In this document: piece after piece, positions 7,989 to 16,538 of the stretch
Layout: each line of letters opens with the position of its first letter
How positions within the stretch are numbered: position 1 is the first letter of the stretch
NCBI RefSeq assembly: GCF_022398325.1
Contig: NZ_JAKEVD010000021.1
Location: 1-36,358, forward strand
Length of the DNA stretch: 36,358 nucleotides
Direction of reading: 5' to 3'
Origin: Shewanella sp. Isolate13
GTDB lineage: Bacteria; Pseudomonadota; Gammaproteobacteria; Enterobacterales; Shewanellaceae
Position numbers and translations under genes: made by a program
Notes under the pieces: model-generated
Databases searched by the model: none
Seen by the model: only the letters and a program-made list of their open reading frames with translations
Told to the model about the DNA's origin: nothing

Positions 7989-10799
7989 TTGAAAACTATC
8001 ACTTGTTTATTGCGACTTTTTGCGCTGATGTTTATCGCGTTTCCGGCCTTTTCGGATGCCGAGGTAAAGGAAACACCCCTAACCATTGCAATGAGCAACG
8101 ACAGTTACCCCTTTCAATTTGTCGATGAAAATAATCAGCCAAGCGGTCTTTTGGTCGATATCTGGCTGGAATGGTCGAAGCAGACCAATAGGCAAGTGCT
8201 CTTCAAGCCGTCTAACTGGGACACATCATTAAAAGATGTAGAGATGGGCGATGCAGACGTTCATATCGGTATGGCCAAGACAGCCGCGAGAGAAGATGAC
8301 TATGAGTTCTCTGAAGAGATAGCCAGTGTAACCAGTTACCTCTACATTAATTATCAATTACCAGTAGCACATAGTTTTGCCGATATTATTCCTTATAAAG
8401 TCGGTGTCGTTAAAGGTGCGGCGCAAATAGCAATCTTAGAAAAGCTGCAGCCAAAGCTGACATTTACCTACTTTGATAATCGCAGTGAACTCATTAAAGC
8501 AGTGATTAATGAGGAGGTTTTTGTATTTGTGGGTTTGGAGGGCTTTTTACGTCAAAGCCAAGTTAACAATATTATTTCGGTTAATTTTCCCGTTGAGAAT
8601 CGTAAACTTATCTCGGCCTTGTCAATTTCACCCGCACTAAAAAAAGGCAATCATCACCAGGCAGCCATGATTGCCAAAGGGTTTTGTGAAATTAACCCCG
8701 AGGTGATAGAGGGTCACCAGCGTAGGTGGCTTGGCAACTTGCGCTATCAAAACGATATCGTGATAGCGATGCAGACAGGCGTCGAGCCTTTTGCTGATAT
8801 TGGCTCTGATGGGTTACCCCATGGATTATTAGTCGATATCTGGAAGCTATGGTCTGAAAAAACAGGGCTGCCGATACGATTCGTAGCCGGTAGCATGAAA
8901 CAGAGTATCGATAATATTAAGCGCGGTATTGCCGATGTTCACTTAGGCTATCCAGAATCTGCTGCGATGCAGACGGGCCTGAATCGCACTCACACGATAT
9001 ATCGTGTAGCCAGCCGTTTATTTTCATTTGAAAAACCGTTGCAAAGCTTGGACGATCTTAAGGGAAAAGTCGTGGCGGTTGCTCCAACGGCGCCTTACTT
9101 ACCTGAATTAGTCGATGCCTTGCCGGATTCGGATATTCGTTACTATCACTCTGTCGACAGCATGATTGAAGCCGCTAAGAGCGGCGAGATCAGCGCGTTC
9201 GTTGCAGCAGCAGCTTGGACTCAACATTATCTGCTTTTAAATCACAGTTGGGAGCAGTTTCATCAGTATATGGACTTAGAGTTTAAGACTGATCTGTTTG
9301 TGCTCAATCGCGGCAGTGAGCAGGGCTTCGCCCAGCGGGTTGCGGCGGGATTCAACCTTATAACCCAGGGGGAATTGGCTAGCATTGAACGCAAGTGGAT
9401 GTTAAACCCAGAGGATAGGATCTATAAGAATAAACGGGGCTTAATTGATTTAACGCCTGTTCAGCAACGATTAATCGAAGACGTTGGTACTGTAAAGGTG
9501 GGATATTTGCGTAACTGGCGACCGATGGAGTATCAGCAAGAGGGGCAGTATGGGGGAATAAACAGTGATATTGTCAATATTATCGCTGAAGAGTTGGGCC
9601 TTAATATTCAAACGCAGGTGTTCGATGAATGGCAAGATTTACTTGATGCACTAATAAGCGGAGAGGTCGACATGGCGGGCTCGGTGGCTAAGACGCCAGA
9701 GCGAGAGTTTCAATTAAGCTTCACCGATTCATACTGGCCTGCGCCTTGGGGGCTGGTGACTTCATTTAATCACGTTAACGTTTTTAGCCTAGATGATCTC
9801 AAGGGACAGAGAGTCGCTGTGGTTGAGGGCTATCATATTATTAGTCAGTTAATGCGTGAACATCCAAGGTTAAAGCTGATTTTAGTACCCGACAGTCAAG
9901 CTGGATTAAAAGCGGTAGAGCAGGGCAAGGCGGATGTGTTTATCGACAAAGTGGTGAACTTAAGCAGTAACTTGCGCAATGATAAGTTTGCCAACTTAAA
10001 GATGTCGATGTTAGTTGGTTTTGCCCAGCAGCGTAGTCACTTTGGAGTCCATCATAGTAAAAAAGAACTGCTGCCGTTAATCAACGCGGTTTTGGCGAAT
10101 ATCGACTCCACTCGGCAGCAACAGATCCATCAGAAGTGGGTGTCGCAGACAGTTGAGTTTGGGCGTGATGAATATGAGAACAAACTCAAAATGGGTATAG
10201 TGGCATTTTCGATTCTGACCTTAGTCATTATCGTTGCCTTACTGGCTATTCGGCGTTTACGTAGAGAGGTTGCGCTGCGTATTGAAGCCGAGAATAAGAT
10301 GGCACACTTTGCCAAGCACGATGCGTTGACTCAGCTACCCAATCGAATGTTAATCGAAGACAGGCTCGAGCAGGCGATATTACAGCATGCCCGTGATACT
10401 GCCCAGTTTGCGGTGATCTTTATCGACTTAGATGGTTTTAAGTTGATCAATGATAAGTATGGCCATCAGGTTGGCGATAAGTTTTTGGTGCATGTGAGCG
10501 AGGTGCTCGCCAACAGCATTCGTCGCTCAGATACCGTAGGGCGCCTTGGTGGCGATGAGTTCGTGGTAATTTTAAATGATATCAAAGATGTTAAATCGGT
10601 TTATGATGTGACCGAAAACTTACTAAGCAACCTGTCAACGCCCTTTGTGATTAATGAACAGAGTGTCAGCGCATCGGCGAGTATCGGCATCGCCGTTTAT
10701 CCAAAAGATGGTGATTGTATCGATGCGCTATTGAAAACAGCAGATAAACAGATGTATCGTGCAAAAAATGCGGGTGGCAGGGCATATCGAAGCACCTAG
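7989..10799 (+). CDS. Membrane diguanylate cyclase with three tandem solute-binding sensor domains
   Basis: A 936-residue protein starting at TTG, with GGAAG 6 bases upstream; the first in-frame ATG would cut the signal peptide. Layout: signal peptide (1-24), three consecutive bacterial solute-binding protein family 3 (PBPb) domains at about 30-245, 250-475 and 485-725, one membrane helix (about 735-755), and a GGDEF domain (about 770-935). The cyclase looks active: RLGGDEF is intact (GGDEF at 854-858), and the inhibitory I-site RxxD (RRSD) lies five residues upstream. It should make cyclic di-GMP in response to periplasmic ligands, perhaps amino acids or similar small molecules, as known for single SBP_bac_3 sensors. 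Three such domains in series is unusual. It is monocistronic, with aspS following under its own promoter. Confidence 0.9.
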   Translation: MKTITCLLRLFALMFIAFPAFSDAEVKETPLTIAMSNDSYPFQFVDENNQPSGLLVDIWLEWSKQTNRQVLFKPSNWDTSLKDVEMGDADVHIGMAKTAAREDDYEFSEEIASVTSYLYINYQLPVAHSFADIIPYKVGVVKGAAQIAILEKLQPKLTFTYFDNRSELIKAVINEEVFVFVGLEGFLRQSQVNNIISVNFPVENRKLISALSISPALKKGNHHQAAMIAKGFCEINPEVIEGHQRRWLGNLRYQNDIVIAMQTGVEPFADIGSDGLPHGLLVDIWKLWSEKTGLPIRFVAGSMKQSIDNIKRGIADVHLGYPESAAMQTGLNRTHTIYRVASRLFSFEKPLQSLDDLKGKVVAVAPTAPYLPELVDALPDSDIRYYHSVDSMIEAAKSGEISAFVAAAAWTQHYLLLNHSWEQFHQYMDLEFKTDLFVLNRGSEQGFAQRVAAGFNLITQGELASIERKWMLNPEDRIYKNKRGLIDLTPVQQRLIEDVGTVKVGYLRNWRPMEYQQEGQYGGINSDIVNIIAEELGLNIQTQVFDEWQDLLDALISGEVDMAGSVAKTPEREFQLSFTDSYWPAPWGLVTSFNHVNVFSLDDLKGQRVAVVEGYHIISQLMREHPRLKLILVPDSQAGLKAVEQGKADVFIDKVVNLSSNLRNDKFANLKMSMLVGFAQQRSHFGVHHSKKELLPLINAVLANIDSTRQQQIHQKWVSQTVEFGRDEYENKLKMGIVAFSILTLVIIVALLAIRRLRREVALRIEAENKMAHFAKHDALTQLPNRMLIEDRLEQAILQHARDTAQFAVIFIDLDGFKLINDKYGHQVGDKFLVHVSEVLANSIRRSDTVGRLGGDEFVVILNDIKDVKSVYDVTENLLSNLSTPFVINEQSVSASASIGIAVYPKDGDCIDALLKTADKQMYRAKNAGGRAYRST

Positions 10800-10875
10800 T
10801 TTTGCTAAGATAAGCCAAACTATTTAATTTTTAATCTAAATTGATTGATAGTTAGCCGACTAATCGAGAAGTTAT

Positions 10876-10903
10876 TTGGAAAACGGCAATATTTCTCTAT
10901 AAT
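10876..10903 (+). promoter_or_regulatory. Promoter of aspS
   Basis: A perfect -10 element TATAAT (10898-10903) is followed by a GC-rich start region. The best -35 is TTGGAA (10876-10881) with a 16-base spacer. The leader to the aspS ATG would be about 60 bases, with AAAGGAAAG as the ribosome site. Confidence 0.6.
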
Positions 10904-10969
10904 GCCGCTTTTGTCTTATTTTGAACCAGATCCTCAAGCATCGCTTTGCGGAATAAAGGAAAGAGTTAA

Positions 10970-12766
10970 ATGCGCAGTCATTATTGTGGAGACGTCAACA
11001 AGTCTCACGTAGGTCAAGAAGTGACCCTAGTGGGTTGGGTTAATCGCAGCCGAGATTTAGGCGGCGTTGTTTTTCTCGATCTTCGTGATAGAGAAGGTAT
11101 CGTTCAGGTTGTTTATGATCCAGACCTTCCGGAAGTTTTTGATGTTGCAAGCACACTACGCAGCGAATTTTGTGTTCAGATTAAGGGCCTTGTAAGAGCA
11201 AGACCCGATAGCCAGGTTAACGCCGATATGCGTACTGGTGAGGTTGAGATCTTAGGTCTAGAGCTAACCATTTTGAACAGCTCTGCGCCATTGCCGATCA
11301 ATATGGACAAAAATCAGCACAACACCGAAGAGCAGCGTCTTAAGTATCGCTATTTAGACTTACGTCGCCCAGAGATGGCCGACCGTATTATCTTCCGCTC
11401 TAAAGTGACGAGTGCAGTAAGACGTTTCCTAGACGGTAACGGTTTCTTAGATATTGAAACGCCAATTCTGACTAAGGCGACACCAGAAGGTGCGCGTGAC
11501 TACTTAGTACCGAGCCGTACTTACAAAGGTCAGTTCTTCGCTTTGCCACAATCACCACAGTTGTTTAAGCAGTTGTTGATGATGTCTGGTTTTGACCGTT
11601 ACTACCAGATCGTTAAGTGTTTCCGTGATGAAGACTTACGTGCCGATCGCCAGCCAGAATTTACTCAGATCGATATCGAAACTTCATTCATGACCTCTGA
11701 GCAAGTCATGGATAAGACAGAAGAGATGGTTCGCGGTTTATTTAAAGAGTTATTGAATGTTGATTTAGGCCAGTTCCCTAAGATGACATTCGAAGAAGCG
11801 ATGCGTCGTTTTGGCTCTGATAAGCCAGACTTACGTAACCCGCTTGAGCTGATTGACGTTGCCGATATCGTTAAAGATGTTGAGTTTGCAGTATTTAATG
11901 GCCCGGCTAACGATCCTGAAGGCCGCGTTGCGGTACTGAGCATTCCAGGTGGCGCTAAGCTTTCACGTAAGCAGCTAGATGAATACGCTAAGTATGTCAC
12001 TATCTATGGCGCCAAAGGCCTAGCTTGGATGAAGGTTAACGATCTTGAGCAGGGCATGGAAGGCATCCAGTCTCCAGTGCTTAAGTTCCTAAGCGAAGAC
12101 GTTGTTAAGGCACTACTAGAGCGCACTGGCGCAAAAACTGGCGATCTAATCCTATTTGGTGCAGATAAAGCCAATATCGTTGCCGAAGCGATGGGCGCAC
12201 TGCGTCTAAAAGCGGGTGAAGACTTCGAACTACTTCAAGGTGAGTGGAAACCGCTTTGGGTTGTTGACTTCCCAATGTTTGAGCGTACCTCTGATGGCGG
12301 ACTGCATGCAATGCACCACCCATTCACCGCGCCAAGCAACATGACACCTGAAGAGCTAGAAGCTAATCCAACGGGTGCGATTTCTGACGCTTATGACATG
12401 GTATTAAATGGTTGTGAATTAGGCGGTGGTTCTGTGCGTATTCATGACAGTAAGATGCAGTCAGCAGTATTTAGAATTCTAGGTATTAATGACGAAGAAG
12501 CGAGCGAGAAGTTTGGCTTCTTGCTTGAAGCACTGCGTTACGGTACACCACCACATGCAGGCCTAGCCTTTGGTCTTGACCGTATCATCATGCTTATGAC
12601 GGGCGCAAGCTCAATCCGTGACGTGATGGCGTTCCCTAAGACAACGACTGCAGCTTGTCCGTTAACTAATGCACCAGGATTTGCTAATCCTGTGCAGTTA
12701 GCCGAGCTTGGCGTCAGCGTTGTTGAAGCGGAAACGAAAGATGCTGAAGCAAAAGACGCTGAATAA
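10970..12766 (+). CDS. aspS: Aspartyl-tRNA synthetase
   Basis: A 598-residue class IIb synthetase that charges tRNA-Asp with aspartate. The N-terminal OB-fold anticodon-binding domain spans about 1-105. The catalytic core carries motif 2 ([18 protein letters not shown]) and motif 3 ([12 protein letters not shown]), with a bacterial GAD insertion domain between them (about 290-420). Length and N-terminus (MRSHYCG) match the bacterial enzyme. The C-terminal tail is rich in Glu, Ala, Lys and Asp ([14 protein letters not shown]), a short extension that probably varies between species. It has a promoter upstream and a strong terminator downstream, so it is a single-gene unit. Confidence 0.97.
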   Translation: MRSHYCGDVNKSHVGQEVTLVGWVNRSRDLGGVVFLDLRDREGIVQVVYDPDLPEVFDVASTLRSEFCVQIKGLVRARPDSQVNADMRTGEVEILGLELTILNSSAPLPINMDKNQHNTEEQRLKYRYLDLRRPEMADRIIFRSKVTSAVRRFLDGNGFLDIETPILTKATPEGARDYLVPSRTYKGQFFALPQSPQLFKQLLMMSGFDRYYQIVKCFRDEDLRADRQPEFTQIDIETSFMTSEQVMDKTEEMVRGLFKELLNVDLGQFPKMTFEEAMRRFGSDKPDLRNPLELIDVADIVKDVEFAVFNGPANDPEGRVAVLSIPGGAKLSRKQLDEYAKYVTIYGAKGLAWMKVNDLEQGMEGIQSPVLKFLSEDVVKALLERTGAKTGDLILFGADKANIVAEAMGALRLKAGEDFELLQGEWKPLWVVDFPMFERTSDGGLHAMHHPFTAPSNMTPEELEANPTGAISDAYDMVLNGCELGGGSVRIHDSKMQSAVFRILGINDEEASEKFGFLLEALRYGTPPHAGLAFGLDRIIMLMTGASSIRDVMAFPKTTTAACPLTNAPGFANPVQLAELGVSVVEAETKDAEAKDAE

Positions 12767-12778
12767 ATAAGCTGAAAT

Positions 12779-12808
12779 AAGAGCCGAGTTAAGACTCGGC
12801 TTTTTTTT
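12779..12808 (+). terminator. Rho-independent terminator of aspS
   Basis: GCCGAG (12783-12788) pairs with CTCGGC (12795-12800) and is followed by eight T residues. It starts shortly after the aspS stop codon. Confidence 0.9.
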
Positions 12809-12844
12809 CGACTAATTGAGACCAAACAGTATAATAATTAGCCC

Positions 12845-12908
12845 TATACCCAAGTCACTTGCATATTAATTTAGTTATTTCTTACGATTTTCAGGTAGTT
12901 TGGGTATA
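12845..12908. repeat. Short element bounded by 9-bp inverted repeats
   Basis: TATACCCAA at 12845-12853 and TTGGGTATA at 12900-12908 are perfect inverted copies 46 bases apart, with AT-rich sequence between. The right arm overlaps a TATAAA that could be the yebC -10. It may be a small intergenic repeat or a regulatory palindrome; the sequence alone does not decide. Confidence 0.35.
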
Positions 12909-12929
12909 AAAGGCATTTAGGAGAAAGAT

Positions 12930-13673
12930 ATGGCAGGACACAGTAAATGGGCCAACATCAAGCATCGTAAAGCGGCTCAAGACGCAAAGCGTGGCAAACT
13001 TTTTACCAAGTTCATTCGTGAGCTGACAGTCGCCGCTCGTGAAGGTGGCTCTGACCCTGACTCAAACCCACGTTTACGTGCAGCTATCGACAAGTCTCTC
13101 TCAAATAACATGACTCGAGATACGGTAGAGCGTGCAATTAAGCGTGGCGCTGGCGAGTTAGATGGCCAGGTACTGGAAACCATTATTTATGAAGGTTATG
13201 GCCCAGGTGGCACCGCGGTGTTAGTTGAAACCATGACAGACAATAAAAACCGCACCGTATCGGGCGTTCGTAATGCATTTAGCAAGTCTGGTGGTAACCT
13301 AGGCACCGATGGCTCAGTGGCTTACCTGTTCGATAAGAAAGGCATCATCTCTTATGAAGGTGTCGATGAAGACACTGTGATGGATGCGGCATTGGAAGCG
13401 GGAGCCGAAGATGTGGTGACCAATGAAGACGGCTCTATCGACGTACTCACATCCCCTGAAGATTTTGGTAGTGTGAAAGATGCATTAGATGCAGCAGGAC
13501 TCGAGTCTGTCAATGCTGAGGTAACGATGATCCCATCGACTAAGGCCGAGTTAGATGCCGACACTGCACCTAAATTCCTACGTCTAATTGATAATCTTGA
13601 AGATCATGATGATGTTCAAGAGGTTTATCATAATGCAGAGATTTCTGACGAAGTGATGGAAGGTCTGGAATAA
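12930..13673 (+). CDS. yebC: YebC/PmpR family (TACO1-like) regulatory protein
   Basis: A 247-residue protein of the universal YebC family, beginning [20 protein letters not shown], the family hallmark. Members are known as DNA-binding regulators in some bacteria and as ribosome-associated factors that help translate difficult (for example proline-rich) stretches; which applies here cannot be read from the sequence. An AGGAG ribosome site precedes the ATG. ruvC begins 7 bases after its stop, so it is the first gene of a yebC-ruvCAB unit, as in many gammaproteobacteria. Confidence 0.95.
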   Translation: MAGHSKWANIKHRKAAQDAKRGKLFTKFIRELTVAAREGGSDPDSNPRLRAAIDKSLSNNMTRDTVERAIKRGAGELDGQVLETIIYEGYGPGGTAVLVETMTDNKNRTVSGVRNAFSKSGGNLGTDGSVAYLFDKKGIISYEGVDEDTVMDAALEAGAEDVVTNEDGSIDVLTSPEDFGSVKDALDAAGLESVNAEVTMIPSTKAELDADTAPKFLRLIDNLEDHDDVQEVYHNAEISDEVMEGLE

Positions 13674-13680
13674 AGCTTAT

Positions 13681-14202
13681 ATGGCAATAATTTTAGGAGT
13701 CGACCCTGGCTCTAGGATCACTGGATATGGCGTAATTAATTGCGTCGGTCGTCAGCAGATCTATGTCGGCAGTGGTTGTATTCGTACAACCTCTGACGAG
13801 CTCCCCATACGCTTGAAGCAAATTTTCGATGGTCTTTCTGAGATCATCAGACAATACCAACCCGACGAGTTTGCTATTGAGCGTGTGTTTATGGCAAAAA
13901 ATGCCGACTCAGCGCTTAAACTCGGACAGGCTCGCGGCGCCGCAATCGTTGCGGCGACTGCGGCAGATCTGCCCGTCGCTGAGTATAGTGCGACGCAGAT
14001 TAAAAGTGCGGTGGTGGGGACGGGCCGTGCACAGAAAACTCAAGTACAGCATATGATCCAGCAGTTACTTAAATTACCTAGCGCCCCGCAAGCCGATGCC
14101 GCCGATGCCCTTGGTGTGGCAGTGTGTCATTATCATACTTGCCAGAGTTTGGTCGCCCTTGGTGGTAGAGCCAATGTAAGAACATATGGACGATATAAAT
14201 GA
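13681..14202 (+). CDS. ruvC: Holliday junction endonuclease RuvC
   Basis: A 173-residue RNase H-fold resolvase that cuts Holliday junctions as a dimer. The acidic catalytic residues are all present: Asp8 ([12 protein letters not shown]), Glu67 (FAIERVF), and Asp139 and Asp142 (ADAADALG). It is the usual length. Its stop overlaps the ruvA start (ATGA), so the resolvase and the branch-migration motor are translated together. Confidence 0.97.
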   Translation: MAIILGVDPGSRITGYGVINCVGRQQIYVGSGCIRTTSDELPIRLKQIFDGLSEIIRQYQPDEFAIERVFMAKNADSALKLGQARGAAIVAATAADLPVAEYSATQIKSAVVGTGRAQKTQVQHMIQQLLKLPSAPQADAADALGVAVCHYHTCQSLVALGGRANVRTYGRYK

Positions 14203-14816
14203 TAGGTCGTATTCGCGGATTATTAATAGAGAAACAGGCACCCGAAGTGCTAGTGGATGTTTCTGGGGTGGGTTATGAAATTCAAATGCCCCTCACCAGT
14301 TTTTACGAATTACCAGAATTGGGTCAAGAAGCCGTTATCTATACACATTTTGTTGTGCGAGAAGATGCCCAGTTACTCTATGGTTTCGTCTCTAAACAGG
14401 AGAGAAGCCTATTTAGACTGCTGATTAAGGCTAACGGTGTCGGTCCTAAGCTTGCGTTAACGATCTTATCGGGCATGACGGCAAGTGAATTTGTCGCTTG
14501 TGTCGAGCGCGATGATATCGCCACACTCGTTAAGTTACCCGGTGTTGGTAAGAAAACGGCAGAACGATTGTTGGTGGAGATGCGCGATAAACTCAAGAGC
14601 CTGATGGAAGCTTCTGTTGGCTCCGAGCGAGAGTTTATGCTTCAATCCAATTATAAGGTCCCTGAAGCGGTTAATACCGCCGAAGAAGACGCAATCGCTG
14701 CGCTACTCTCTTTAGGTTACAAACCTGCACAAGCAAGCAAAGCGGTTTCGGCGGTTTATACAGATGGCATGAGTTCAGAAGAGCTGATTAAATCAGCACT
14801 GAAGTCGATGCTTTAA
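14199..14816 (+). CDS. ruvA: Holliday junction branch-migration protein RuvA
   Basis: A 205-residue junction-binding subunit. The N-terminal OB-fold (MIGRIRGLL...) is followed by tandem helix-hairpin-helix motifs ([13 protein letters not shown] and [13 protein letters not shown]), then a flexible linker and a C-terminal domain that contacts RuvB. It overlaps ruvC by 4 bases and precedes ruvB by 9. I found no clear LexA box in front of the block, unlike E. coli ruvAB. Confidence 0.97.
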   Translation: MIGRIRGLLIEKQAPEVLVDVSGVGYEIQMPLTSFYELPELGQEAVIYTHFVVREDAQLLYGFVSKQERSLFRLLIKANGVGPKLALTILSGMTASEFVACVERDDIATLVKLPGVGKKTAERLLVEMRDKLKSLMEASVGSEREFMLQSNYKVPEAVNTAEEDAIAALLSLGYKPAQASKAVSAVYTDGMSSEELIKSALKSML

Positions 14817-14825
14817 GGAAAATAG

Positions 14826-15839
14826 ATGATTGAAGCTGACCGACTGATCCAGCCCAACATTTTAGATAGAGATGAAGTAGAAGCTGTCGATCGCGCCATG
14901 CGACCTAAACTGCTGGATGAGTATACTGGTCAAGATGATACTCGTGCACAGTTAAAAATCTTTATCGAAGCGGCGCAGAAGCGTGGCGAAGCGCTGGATC
15001 ATATGTTGATTTACGGCCCGCCAGGTCTCGGTAAAACCACATTGGCGATGATCGTTGCCAATGAGATGGGCGTAAATATTAAGTCTACATCGGGTCCCGT
15101 GCTTGAAAAGGCGGGAGACTTAGCGGCGCTGCTAACGAACCTTGAGCCAAATGATGTGTTGTTTATCGATGAAATTCATCGCTTAAGCCCTGTGGTTGAG
15201 GAGATCTTATACCCAGCGATGGAGGACTATCAGCTGGATATCATGATAGGAGAGGGACCTGCCGCTCGCTCTATCAAGCTGGATCTGCCACCATTTACCC
15301 TAGTTGGCGCGACAACCCGTGCAGGCGCACTGACATCGCCATTAAGAGCGCGTTTCGGCATACCACTAAGGCTCGAGTTTTATAACGTTAAAGACTTATC
15401 GAGCATTGTGAAGCGCTCGGCTAAGGTGATGGAACTTGAGATCGATGATGAAGGCGCTATCGAAATCGCCCGCCGTTCACGTGGTACACCGCGTATTGCT
15501 AACCGTTTACTCAGGCGGGTTAGAGACTTTGCCGAGGTCAAACATAGCGGAGCGGTTACCAAAATCGTCGCCGAACAAGCATTAGACATGTTAGATGTCG
15601 ATGCCGAAGGTTTCGATTATATGGACAGGAAGCTGCTACTCGCCATCATAGATAAGTTTATGGGCGGCCCTGTAGGGTTAGATAACCTTGCGGCAGCGAT
15701 TGGCGAGGAGCGAGAAACGATAGAAGATGTGTTAGAGCCTTTTTTAATTCAGCAAGGCTTTATTCAAAGAACGCCAAGAGGGCGGATCGCCACACCTCGC
15801 GCCTATAGCCACTTCAATATTATTCAGCCGAATATTTGA
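14826..15839 (+). CDS. ruvB: Holliday junction helicase RuvB
   Basis: A 337-residue AAA+ motor that drives branch migration with RuvA. Walker A is GPPGLGKTT (64-72), Walker B is FIDEIH, and sensor 1 is in ATTRAG. A C-terminal winged helix carries the typical TPRGRIATP segment. It is the last gene of the yebC-ruvCAB unit. Transcripts may end at or beyond the GC-rich hairpin at 15887-15911. Confidence 0.97.
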   Translation: MIEADRLIQPNILDRDEVEAVDRAMRPKLLDEYTGQDDTRAQLKIFIEAAQKRGEALDHMLIYGPPGLGKTTLAMIVANEMGVNIKSTSGPVLEKAGDLAALLTNLEPNDVLFIDEIHRLSPVVEEILYPAMEDYQLDIMIGEGPAARSIKLDLPPFTLVGATTRAGALTSPLRARFGIPLRLEFYNVKDLSSIVKRSAKVMELEIDDEGAIEIARRSRGTPRIANRLLRRVRDFAEVKHSGAVTKIVAEQALDMLDVDAEGFDYMDRKLLLAIIDKFMGGPVGLDNLAAAIGEERETIEDVLEPFLIQQGFIQRTPRGRIATPRAYSHFNIIQPNI

Positions 15840-15886
15840 GCCAGTGGCTATTACTTCTATCCTCTTATCATGTTTTATCCTTTATG

Positions 15887-15911
15887 AATTCGGGGCCTGC
15901 GGCCCCGAGTT
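15887..15911. terminator. GC-rich hairpin after ruvB, no T run
   Basis: AATTCGGGGCC and GGCCCCGAGTT form an 11-bp stem with one G-T pair and a 3-base loop, 50 bases past the ruvB stop. The stem is very stable but no T tract follows on either strand, so termination is uncertain. Confidence 0.35.
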
Positions 15912-16538
15912 CCATCAGCGCATTGATTTATCCCCCCCTTGCTCAAGATAATGCTTTAGGCTCGTGCTCTTTAGGTTGAGTCATATTCACTGTTATTGTT
16001 CTGTGATGCTGATTGATGAGCGTAATCGAAATTTCTGAGTTTTCTCCTGTCTATTAATTTATCAAAAATCCAACACCAACCTTTGTTACAACTGTTCACA
16101 AATGGCCTCCTTTACGGCTTATAAAGCTGAATAAAGGCTGACTACTAACCCAAATAGTATTTAAAAAACATGAGCAATATCTAAGAAATACAACTAAAAA
16201 CGGTCCTATTACTAAATTCATAAGTATTTTTTTGTGATCGGTGTCACATTTTGGTGTTTTCGGTAGGTTAACAAAAAGTTGTGATGAGTTTGGGTTAAAA
16301 AACTGTCAAATTGCACTTTGGAAGTGATTTTAACTGGCGCGTGACGTACGTCTCATTGTTAGGTGGAGGTTGATATAAATTTTGTTACTTTTCTCGTTAT
16401 TTTAATTAACAATCCCCGCCTGATGGTTAATAAATTGCTTGATTGACGCCCTAAACGTGAAATTGCAGTATCCATATCAACGTCAAAAATAACAAATGGC
16501 GTGTATATAAAAATAAATAGGTTAGGGAGTACTACATA
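15912..16538. other. Long AT-rich leader region before the TonB receptor
   Basis: About 630 bases without a supportable gene. It contains the CRP-like site at 16233-16248, a perfect 10-bp palindrome GACGTACGTC at 16343-16352, and a TATAAAT at 16374-16380 with no good -35. The receptor's ribosome site (AGGGAG) lies just before 16539. No promoter can be fixed with confidence. Confidence 0.5.
16233..16248. promoter_or_regulatory. CRP-type binding site
   Basis: TGTGATCGGTGTCACA matches the CRP consensus TGTGA-N6-TCACA in every fixed position and is flanked by A/T runs. It lies about 290 bases upstream of the TonB receptor start codon. CRP control, linked in Shewanella to respiration and carbon use, is therefore likely for that gene. 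Confidence 0.65.

Noticed and set aside
11665..12000. 111-codon minus-strand ORF inside aspS
   Set aside because: Serine-rich shadow of the conserved synthetase frame.
12538..12825. 95-codon minus-strand ORF at the end of aspS
   Set aside because: It is antisense to conserved aspS codons and runs through the aspS terminator; no family resemblance.
15885..15980. 31-codon plus-strand ORF after ruvB
   Set aside because: No ribosome site, and most of its start region is the GC-rich hairpin; no terminator follows.
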